From: Bidens hawaiensis
Taxonomy: Eukaryota > Streptophyta > Magnoliopsida > Asterales > Asteraceae
Length of the DNA: 64,000 nt
NCBI GenBank assembly: GCA_021521415.1
Contig: JAIQDT010001127.1
Coordinates: forward strand, 725,186-789,185
Direction: 5' to 3'
The position numbers and the translations under genes are program-made. Below, piece after piece: positions 55,611-64,000 of the stretch. Numbering within the stretch: position 1 is the first letter of the stretch; the number at the start of each line of letters is the position of its first letter. Under the pieces are notes generated by a model. That model saw only the letters and a list, made by a program, of their open reading frames with translations, ran no database searches and was not told the DNA's origin.

Positions 55611-57503
55611 TAGGGATGAGATTGGGACGGTACCGGTACCGAAAATCCCGATCCCGAAAAATGCAAATATATGGTACCGATCCCATCCCGAAAATAACAG
55701 TTCGGTACCGGTACCGGTACCGGTTTTTCGGTATGGTACCGATTTGGCACCGAATTTCCTCCACTGTTGTAAAATGACTTCTTTTTAATGGTTCCACAAA
55801 ATGAGATACTTTTGTCATATGAAAGATAGCTTTTTTATATTAATAATTACCTGAAAATTATGAGTATCATCTGATAGAAGAGGGTATTGCTCCAGATCAA
55901 AGAAATTTTGAAGTACTTCTGGTGATTACCAGGATCCAGTCCTTTTGGATATCCTGATAAACATACAATTCGGTCAAAGTTCATGGCATGAACCCGAGAA
56001 AATGACACAAATCACTCCGAACACAACACGGCCCTGAAAATCGTGTCAGACGTATAACCTGAACACGAAAATAATGCTCGCGGATTGACATGAATACGAC
56101 TCGTTTAACCCGAACTTTATTTAATTCGTTTAACCCGAACAAAAATTATGACATAAAACATATATTGTAAAAACATAAAATTAAAAACAGTTGGGTTAAG
56201 CATGTCAGCCCGTCGAATTGACACGAACACGACCCGTTTAGCTAACCTCAAAGGCTCAAAGTGACCCAAACCCGTTTATACAAAACCCAAACCTGGGAAT
56301 TTCGTGTCAGAAAATCCAAACCAGTTCAAACGAGTTAAAAGTCAGCACACTAACCTGTGGCAAAGCATCTCGGCTTCTACAAGCTGCATTAATAACCTGA
56401 GCAATTTCAGCACGATCAAAGCATCTCGCCTAGACTCTAGCAGCCGAATACCATAAAAAATCAGCAACATGAACTTCACCCTCCCGTTTATATACTGTGT
56501 TTCGGGCCCACAAACACTTTGGATTTCGCGGTACAAACGGCCCTGCATTACACATTTAGACCATTTGAACTCGTTAATTTGATAGATTTTGGTTTTAATT
56601 AATTGTATATAGACATGTACATGAATCGAACCAGTACCGTTTAACTTTAACTACAGAGACGATCGAAGTGACTCACCATATCAGTTAACAAAGCACCTTG
56701 ACAATTACTTCTGATCATGATCACTTAAAAATGTACCACACATGGATACACTTCCTCCACTTCCTGCATTGCCACACTGGATTATTTAAATTTCATCATT
56801 AATAATAATAATAATAAAAATGATAATAATAATAATAATAATAGTATGAAAAAAGTCAGCTGGAAATTGTTGCTGCAAATATTCAGTTGACTTGAAAAAA
56901 GTCAGCTGCAACATTTGAATTGCTGCTGTCACCGTATTAACAGCCACAGTCAGCTCGCTTAACAAATATAATCGCCACATTCATCATTCATGTCATGAAT
57001 AAACACACAAGCAAACACGTAAAAATTAAAACAAGCAAACATATAAAAACCTTAAGGTTTATACCAAAACACATAATTTGTTACAAATGTTTCAAGCATA
57101 AACCTATTAACCTACCAAACCGGGAAATGGCTCGTACCAAAAGATACTAAAGTCAAATATGATCAAAAAAAACAAGTTTAACTCCATGTGATCAAAACTC
57201 AAATATGATCAAACTGAGTTTTGTTAAGCACAGGAGGTGGTGTATGAACGCGGTGTATTTGTTAAGCAAACTGAGTTGGTGACGGTTTATATAAACTATT
57301 AAACTGAATTTGGTATAAAAATTTCGGTACTCAACCGGTACTACAGAAAAAAACCGGTACCGGTACCGGTACCGATTTTCCCGATCCCGAATTTTGTCAA
57401 TTTTTGGTACTGGTACCGATACCGAATTTGTTCGGTTCGGGATTTTCGGTACCGGTACCGGTACGGTATCGGTACGGTACCGGTACCAAATGCTCATCCC
57501 TAG
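55611..57503. mobile_element. putative TIR element with GGTACCGGTACC repeats, nested in the CACTA
   Basis: Left end TAGGGATGAGATTGGGACGG with GGTACCGGTACC, right end (reverse complement) TAGGGATGAGCATTTGGTAC. Both ends carry clusters of palindromic GGTACC and CCCGATCCCGAA words over ~150-200 bp, like hAT-type subterminal arrays. It abuts the SHMT exon at 55610. No clear target duplication and no transposase. Confidence 0.5.
56350..56541 (-). other. exon-like open segment inside the GGTACC element, unrecognised
   Basis: Minus strand between TTTGTAATGCAG and CCACAG|GTTAG; frames read e.g. REGEVHVADFLWYSAARV and DRAEIAQVINAACRSRDALP. Possibly another captured exon; family not recognised. Confidence 0.3.
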
Positions 57504-57509
57504 TGTGTA

Positions 57510-59290
57510 GCTAATCATTAGCTACACACATAGACATATTTAGGAATGATAAAAGTTGCAAATAATCATAACTGACATTAGGAATGATAAAAGTTGCAAA
57601 CACTTTACACAATTCACTCACTGTTTATCTTCTTCATCCCTTCAAACCAAACCCTAATTCCAATTGCTACCCAAAGTTTCATAAAATTGTCAACATGCCT
57701 ATGAATACTCCCCAAAATTCACAATAAAAAAAAAACACACACAGCAAAACAGAAAACAAATAAATTTATTGTTTTGTGCAAGTCTTTACCCTATAACACC
57801 ATAAAGCAATTTTCTTATACTAAATGATAAATAACCTAACTACAGGCCCAAACATACGATAAATTTGAATGTATTGCCCACTCTCTGAAACAAAACCCTA
57901 ATTTTAACCAAATTCACACAAAATTACAGCAAGCTCGTAAGATTATTCATTCCTCAATTAACGCTTCAAAATTCAAAACCTAAAAAGGAAAAAAAATGCA
58001 GTAATTCCTAACTTCAAGCATCAAACAACAAAATTAACATCTGGTAATTAAAAACTAAAACAAAAAACGTTGAAATAAAAAATCATATTGTTACGTTCTA
58101 CACAGATTAAACCTAGGGTTCTCAATTTCACTCATACAGCTATATTCAACCATAAAACTCCAAATTCGCAACAAATTACAACATATATTAAAATATAAAC
58201 TCACATTATTGCAATAAACACAAAATTATATCAGCATGTGCTTTGAATTCGTAATCAAGCATATAACTAGGCTCGTGTTTGTGCAGAAATCCACGTAACG
58301 GCTCTGTGTGAAGGAATTGATGTATGTTTGTGAAGAAATAGGGTTTGTGCAAGGTTGAATCAAATCGCCTCTGCGTGAAGGAATCGGCTCGAAATTGTCA
58401 TAACCCTAGCTCTGAAGGAATTGGGGTGGCGCGAGATTTAGAAATTATAAAGTGACACCTAGAGATGACACACATACTTAAAAGTGTATTCCGTATTTTT
58501 TTTGTTATGACCTCCCGAGTTTCATTTAACAAAAGGAAAAAAAGGAAAGGAATTAATAGAGAAAAGAAAGGAAATGAAAAGAAAATGTATGATTTTAATT
58601 TGTGTTTCCGAGTTTAATGAAAAAGGAAGGAAACAAAAACAAATTAGTGTTCCCGGGTTAAAAGAAAAAAGAAAGAAAATTCAAGTTTTACTAAAATACC
58701 CCAAGAAAAGTTAAGAATTACATACTAAAGTAATTTGAATACCCCAAGAAAATTAGAGTTTTACTAAAATACCCCGAAGACAAGCATGGTATTGAATTGC
58801 ACACTAAAATAAAGTGCAGAAAACAACAAATATTAAAATAAAGTAATTTAATTTCTACCTGTTAGTATCAAAATAAATAAAGTGTAGAAATTAATTAAAA
58901 TACCTGATAATACTCACTGCAGGATTAGAATAATGGATTTGCAGGTGGAGTTGTGCTTGTAGCGTCGAGGTGATGGTGATGGACTGTAATTTCGTTTCCA
59001 GAAAACAAAGAACAATGATAAGCTAATATAAATAGGAAGAGGGGCAGTTTTGTAATTTGCCCCTTTCCTTTCTCACTGACTCCTTCCAATTTGGAAGGAT
59101 GAAGATAAGTCTTAATTTTCCTTTCAAACCTCACCCTTTTCTATTCATTTCTCCTTTTAAAAAACTCTGGAACACCCTTATTTCTTGTTTTCTTTTACTT
59201 TCTTTTCCTTTCTCTCAACAAACTAAACTCTGGAACAGAGCCTAAAAGATGACACACACAAAACGGGTCATCCTTTCTTCAAATTTTATA
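57510..59290. other. CACTA interior without recognisable genes
   Basis: AT-rich. 58280-58450 has three degenerate CTGTGTGAAGGAATTG repeats; 58500-59230 has purine-rich GGAAAGGAAA/TTTCCTTTCTTTTCC words in both orientations. No protein domain seen. Confidence 0.4.
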
Positions 59291-59398
59291 GAAGATGACA
59301 GAATTTTATGACACATTTTTTTTACACGCCATAAAACTAGCGTGTGTCATAGTTGGCGTGTCATTAAAGGTATATTTTCTAGTAGTGTTGGAAAGGGG

Positions 59399-59512
59399 TA
59401 AATTTCTCTTAATTCTTTTAAAACTGCTGAGAAAAGTGAATTTTCTTCTTCAAGTTGTGCTAGATGCTTTTAAACAGATGTTAAAGATATGAAGGTGTAG
59501 ACAAGCCTCTTG
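59399..59512 (-). pseudogene. MBD-like exon A, copy M4 (split from 54.2 kb by the CACTA)
   Basis: Minus strand TTAACATCTGTTTAAAAGCA then CTAGCACAACTTGAAGAAGA: same as the SVQKHLAQLEEENS region of M2, with one stop (CAA to TAA) and the YYYEPG start lost. Confidence 0.55.
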
Positions 59513-59523
59513 AAAGCACGACT

Positions 59524-59850
59524 ATTGAATATAAATCACAACAAAGTGTATATTCAAGAAAGTAAACAATGTGTTGAATTTGATCAGGGGTGCCGATATC
59601 CATTATTTCTCAGATAAGAGCAGTTGCTTCGTCACGATCTTCCATTCGACATTCTGCAATTAAATGGCCCTGTTCTCTGCATTAGTAACAATTTCGCGTT
59701 TCCAGTCTTTTCCCTTTCATGGTATTTGTTTTGAGAGGTTGAGGGCATCGAAATTTTATATTAGATCGAGCTTGGTATTCGCTCTGATGTCACTTTATTG
59801 GATATAAGTCACAACAAAGTGTATATTCAAGAAAGTAAACAATGTTACTT
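59524..59850. repeat. direct repeat pair TATAAATCACAACAAAGTGT
   Basis: A 45-bp sequence ending CAAGAAAGTAAACAATG occurs at 59528-59572 and 59802-59846, and inverted at 51805-51865. The 230 bp between hold the minus-strand exon-like ECRMEDRDEATAL segment and a TTGGTATTCGCTCTGATGTC stretch. Confidence 0.6.
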
Positions 59851-59869
59851 CCAAGGATTGAATGAAATT

Positions 59870-60400
59870 GATAGATTTTGGTGTCTTTGATCGTGTTCTT
59901 TATTTATATACAACGGTTATGTAACTGCAAATGCAGTTACTTTGTAACCATCACAACATTTACAAATCCTAGCTAACATGGTTGTTAATTAGTCTGTCAT
60001 GATAATCTTACTTTACGATAATACCAAAGTTAGAATTTCACAAATCATAAGTTTAAATACAAGCAACCTAATTGCTACATGCTTTTGGTTGAATCTGCAT
60101 GATCTTCAGTTAACTCTCGATCACCATGGTATGGAGTTATCAGCGTTGGGAGAAGTTGATAACCCGAGTCACTGACTAAACTTTCTGGAATCTCTGTTCA
60201 CTCCAAAAGCTCGATTGCATTCCTGTTTAGCTTCTTTCCTTTTTGAGCCAAACTAAAGAAACCGCATTGCAGGGTCCACGATCACCTGCAGACTTGCAGT
60301 TGCATACTGTTATTATTGTTGCTGTTGAGCCACACATCAGTTTCGCCTTCCGACTTGTTTGGGTACATCTTAGATGTGTGGCCCCAAAACAGTATATGGA
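59870..60400 (-). pseudogene. Harbinger/ALP1-like type-2 fragment, inverted copy of 18190-18670
   Basis: Reverse complement of 18190-18670 with few differences, including the CTGCAG duplication and the AACTGCATTTGCAGTTAC palindrome near 59920. Encodes on the minus strand the TDVWLNSNNNNSMQLQ relic. Confidence 0.6.
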
Positions 60401-60489
60401 AGGTGCAAGTCACTGTGATTCATATGATTCAATGGAACTTTTATGTCACAGATTGACTTTGTGTTTGACTGAGGTGCATGTTTTATTAC

Positions 60490-60640
60490 AATTTTGGTTC
60501 ATATGATTCAGTGAAGAAAAGAAGTAGATTCATCATTTAGCAATGCCCCACCAGATAAGATCAATTGGGTTACTCCTATCACTGCAGGAGATACTTGAAA
60601 TGCTTTTGTTGGAGATGATCAATTGGTATTATTTAGTGTA
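60490..60640 (+). pseudogene. MBD-like exon B fragment, copy M5
   Basis: GGTTCATATGATTCAGTGAA then AGATCAATTGGGTTACTCCT and AATGCTTTTGTTGGAGATGA match M1 exon B; frame broken and truncated after VGD. Reverse counterpart of M3. Tail to tail with copy F. Confidence 0.55.
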
Positions 60641-61099
60641 ATATGGAATTATGGATTTCTTACCGAAATCGTAACAATTTTTTTTTAATAGAATCACATC
60701 ATGAAGAATCACTTAAATGGTGTAAATGAATCAAACGTTTAGTGAATCATTAAACGAATGTAACTCGTTTATTTATTAAATGAACGAACACGAACAATCT
60801 TCATGCTCGCTTATCTAGGTTTGTGGACGTTCAGTTGAATGCTCGTTCATATAATACTAGTTTATATACAAACAGGGGACGCCTATTTCTGATGATATAC
60901 ATACCGGGCTGTTTGCAGGAATATTAAGGTGTTTAGAGATAATTAATCCTGTACAGTTTCAAAACTAACGATGTTTAGGTTTATGATCACTGCATATAAG
61001 TTGCCTGTTTGAATCACGAATTTTATATAATAATCACGTGAAGATATAAACAAAAATATATTTCGATGAAATGAAAACATGATAATCTTTCAAGTTTAT

Positions 61100-61728
61100 A
61101 AGCATAGCAAAGCATCAACTTTAACTCCCATTTATCTTTGTTGTTTAATTAAGAACAATAAATAATCAAACAACAACAGATTGAATTGCAAAAGTGTTAT
61201 TATTATTATTATTGATTTTTGAATGTACTTATACATGGTGGATCGGCAATCAACCTATTGCTATTTACAAGTTCGCCTGTTCTAGTAAAATAACATCTAC
61301 TAACTAAACATACTTTGACACTTATCTAACCCTATACACTTTAGCATGTGAGGGATTAATGCGCGGGATTGTGGTCGAGTCAGCTAATGTGGTTGTCTCA
61401 TTGGATACCAATCTCTCCTTCCACATCTATTTGAATATTGCGTGTGCAACTAGCAACCGACCTCGTTTGTTGAATTCAGTTTGGTCTTCGGTTAGTTCTT
61501 CAAGCTTGACTCCATCCCCATTTCAGCTTCTTTCCCCATTTTAGTCAAGCTCACAACCACATCAACAAACCGCATAGACGGGTCCACAACCACTTGCAGG
61601 TGCATACTGTTGAGCCTGCTGATATGGCAACACCAGGTGTTGATGATCTGGCACCAGAAGTTGTATATGCTGAGATGGAAACACCAGCTGGCACATGAGG
61701 ACGCTGAAGAAGAACCAGAAGACGAACC
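61100..61728 (-). pseudogene. Harbinger/ALP1-like copy F body (exon 2 fused to exon 3)
   Basis: Exon 2 begins at 61728 after TTTGCAG (minus) and reads MCQLVFPSQHIQLLVP as in copy C. It then runs without an intron into NSMHLQVVVDPSMRFVDVVV, then LTKMGKEAEMGMESSLKN and the conserved 3' UTR to ~61100. Most of exon 3 is deleted. The TA run at 61844-61864 marks intron 1, and the end of exon 1 lies at 61866-61905. Confidence 0.65.
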
Positions 61729-61905
61729 CTGCAAATATACATGCAATGCAATTCTCAGAATTAATATATATACAGATCAATGATATTACTCCATAAGCGA
61801 TTAACATATATACTTCAGATTCACAACATTTTAACATGCAACCATATATATATATATATATATACCTTTGGTTGATCATCTTCCGGTTGTTGATCACTTG
61901 CTTGC

Positions 61906-61953
61906 CATTCTAGTAAATACTTTTTCTCACAACACTCTTTCGGGAAAAAACTC
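61906..61953 (-). mobile_element. isolated MULE-like terminal inverted repeat
   Basis: Nearly identical to the right end at 63402-63450 (ATTCTAGTAAATACTTTTTC ... GGGAAAAAA). Its outer end abuts AAAATAAGTT (61954-61963). Confidence 0.65.
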
Positions 61954-62225
61954 AAAATAAGTTTTTCAAAAACCATGTACCAGCCCACAGGATTCACCAA
62001 CCAAACTTTAAAAAGTTAAAATGAGGGCTTAAATGAAAAATATCCCAACCCATCTTCTTATAAATAAAAACCCTAATTCTACTTTCCTTCACAAAATATA
62101 TTCAACATATCTTGTTATTCTGTAGCGCCGCTTCTGAACCCTAGGAGCTCGTTTGGCCATGTTAGACGGCGGGTCATATTTGTTTGGTCTCATCTCTACC
62201 GCCGCATCGGATAACATGTTGATTG
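61954..62225 (+). promoter_or_regulatory. inverted promoter and first part of exon 1 of copy F
   Basis: Plus-strand segment equal to 16100-16375 of copy C: TTTTCAAAAACCATGTACCA, TATA box CTTATAAATAAAAACCCTAA near 62057, ATG at 62159 (MLDGGSYLFGLISTAASDNM). It stops at GTTGATTG, inside exon 1. The rest of the gene (exon 1 end, exon 2, body) is on the opposite strand at 61905-61100, so the promoter has been flipped. Confidence 0.75.
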
Positions 62226-63450
62226 GAGTTTTTTCCCAAAAGGGTGTTGTGAAAAAAGTATTTACTAGAAAGGTGTTACTACAAAAATATTTATCAATTT
62301 AGTGTTTTTGGATTTCTATCTCATAATATCGTTGGATGGCCTATAAAAACAAACTATTTATTTTAAAAGTAAGATTTTATTTTAAATTAAATAATTATGT
62401 TCTTATTTTTCTTCTATTAAATAAACATGTTTTTAATATAATAATAACATAATATATATATATATAATAACAAATGTAACACATAAATTTTTTTCTGATC
62501 TTTATAAATAAAAAATGAACAAATATTATCCTTATATAAATTCTTATGTCTATAAATTTTTTATTACGTGTATATTTTTTTGTCTTTTAGATATAATTAT
62601 TGTAAATAAAAAATTAACGACCCATCTTGACGAGCCACGAGCTAGCTTAAGCTTTCAACAAGTCGAGTTTGAACTTGACTTTTCAACATGTTAAAATAAA
62701 CGAGTCGAGTTAAGTCGGTTTGTTTTTAAGCTTGAGCCTGAGCCCTTGTTCAACTTGTGAACAATTCTTATCCGATCAAGTTTGCCATTGGCAATTTTTT
62801 TTTCTTTATCCGTTGAATTCAAATATGGTAATTCAAACAACAATTTCATGTGTAGCCTCATCAAGCTAAACTTATATATTGCCATTGTCTAAAAATGTTA
62901 TACCTTTTTATCTTATTATATAAAGTAATGCACTTATGTATATAAGAAAATGATTTGCTAAAAAGTGAAATTATCACAAAGTATAATTAAATCAAAATGA
63001 AGATTATATAAAAAGTGAAATTATAAAAATAATAAAAGTTACCAGATGATATGAAGAAAAAAACCAAACATATGTATTATTTTTTTATAAGCCGTTTAAT
63101 ACTAATAATGATATGACGAAAATTCTTCCAACTTACGAGACTTGCATATTAAAAAAAAGAGAAGAAAAAAACATGCTTTAATAATACAACGAAAAAACTC
63201 TTTCAATATTGTGAGGCATGCAAATTAAAAAAAAAATTGTTTTCTTTTAAATTAAAAAAAATTGCAGGCGTATTTAATAAAAAAAAGTTGTTTACAAAAT
63301 ATTAAAACTAGTTTCTTTTATTAAAATTAGAGGTTACCCAATTATATTAAGAGTGAGAAAAGCTAAAAACACTAAATTGGTAAATACTTTTAAATGAACA
63401 CCATTCTAGTAAATACTTTTTCCCATAACACTCTTTTGGGAAAAAAAATC
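62226..63450. mobile_element. MULE-like TIR element, 1.2 kb
   Basis: Left end GAGTTTTTTCCCAAAAGGGT ... TATTTACTAGAA ... ATTTAGTGTTTTTGG and right end (reverse complement) GATTTTTTTTCCCAAAAGAG ... TATTTACTAGAAT ... AATTTAGTGTTTTTAG give inverted repeats of ~90 bp, typical of Mutator-like elements. The right end is followed by AACTTATTTT (63451-63460), which recurs inverted next to the isolated TIR at 61953. No transposase; AT-rich inside. Confidence 0.65.
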
Positions 63451-64000
63451 AACTTATTTTAGTTTCACATAATAGGACAGCTATGATTATATCATTTCAT
63501 TTTAAGAAAAAAAATATATAATTTGATTTAATAATTTATTTCTCTTTTATCTATATACTCTATATAAAAGAATAAAAAACAGGCATGACAGTCGAAACGT
63601 TTTCACGTTGCTCCTCACCTTTTTTTTATTACTGATGTGTCAGCATCATATTAATTCTTAGGTTTTTAAACCATTTAAGGGTAAAAATTTCACGGGTCAA
63701 AATAACCCCTAATTTTAAATATGTTGATTAATCACCAATTTCTTATTTATTAATACAAGAGTAGTAATTATATATGTTAGCCTTCGTATCACATGTATCT
63801 CTATGTCACATTTTTCTGATTCCAATTTAAACACACATCGACATACATAAAGGTCGGATTACAAAAGTACGTAGGACAAAGTACTTCTTCAATATGTGTT
63901 TACAAGTCATAGCATTATTTGATTTGTTTCGGTTATATAGAGTGTGCTAATAGAAACACTTTACTCTAGCAACAACCATGAACGAAACCACGTGTGCGGT
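63451..64000 (-). repeat. conserved upstream block of copy F
   Basis: Minus-strand copy of the upstream block, continuing from where the inverted promoter segment was removed (TTAGTTTCACATAATAGGAC as at 5175). It includes the CACGTG G-box near 63990 and runs off the window end. Confidence 0.6.

Larger units (their letters stand above)
54306..59387. mobile_element. CACTA element, 5.08 kb, duplication TTG
   Basis: Ends CACTACTAGAAAATATACCT and AGGTATATTTTCTAGTAGTG (reverse-complementary), with 3-bp duplication TTG (54303-54305 and 59388-59390). Subterminal regions carry many (G)ATGACA/TGTCAT words. The insertion site is confirmed by the unoccupied relative at ~3043-3060 (AATTTAAGGGATTTGG in reverse). 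No CACTA transposase was found: the inside holds SHMT exons, a GGTACC-rich element and AT-rich DNA. Non-autonomous. Confidence 0.92.

Overview
The window is nuclear DNA of a flowering plant, most likely a dicot and possibly Asteraceae (weakly supported). It has plant-type LTR retrotransposons (Tat and chromovirus lineages), CACTA, hAT, Helitron and SINE elements, GT-AG introns, and decayed copies of plant genes: ALP1/Harbinger-like transposase, MBD5/6-like methyl-CpG-binding protein, Raf-like STY kinase, UBA2-like RRM protein and SHMT. I see no rRNA or tRNA gene, no CRISPR array and no clearly intact cellular gene.

Layout. 1-1316 is the end of a chromovirus LTR. 1.3-6.2 kb holds two MBD-like fragments (+) and a convergent Harbinger-like copy (A, -). 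6.2-7.1 kb holds a Helitron end, a CACTA MITE and a SINE. 7.6-9.6 kb is a chimeric kinase/RRM pseudogene (B, -). 10-14.3 kb is AT-rich DNA with a NAM-associated/Harbinger ORF1-like remnant, a hAT, a solo LTR and a Helitron. 14.5-18.7 kb holds the best Harbinger-like copy (C, +), convergent with an MBD fragment. 18.7-23.7 kb holds a Copia remnant, a small hAT, a 1.1-kb foldback and a 300-bp tandem repeat. 23,730-34,377 is a minus-strand chromovirus with target duplication GAAGG, invaded by a plus-strand Ty3/gypsy element. 35.6-51.7 kb is one chimeric gene copy (D/E, +), split by a hAT-like element which is itself split by an 11.9-kb Tat retrotransposon (37,433-49,367, duplication AAAAC). 52-62.3 kb holds another solo LTR, MBD fragments split by a 5.1-kb CACTA carrying SHMT exons, and copy F, an inverted duplicate of C. 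62.2-63.5 kb is a MULE-like element tied to inversion of the promoter of F.

Two things stand out. First, a composite unit recurs at least four times in both orientations: a conserved upstream block and TATA promoter, a spliced Harbinger-transposase-like ORF, and an MBD-like gene facing it tail to tail. Second, the Tat element carries on its antisense strand a five-exon gene with its own TATA box. Its five exons join in one frame (997 codons), broken only by two nonsense codons. All host-type genes here look pseudogenised; the active history of the window is nested transposition.
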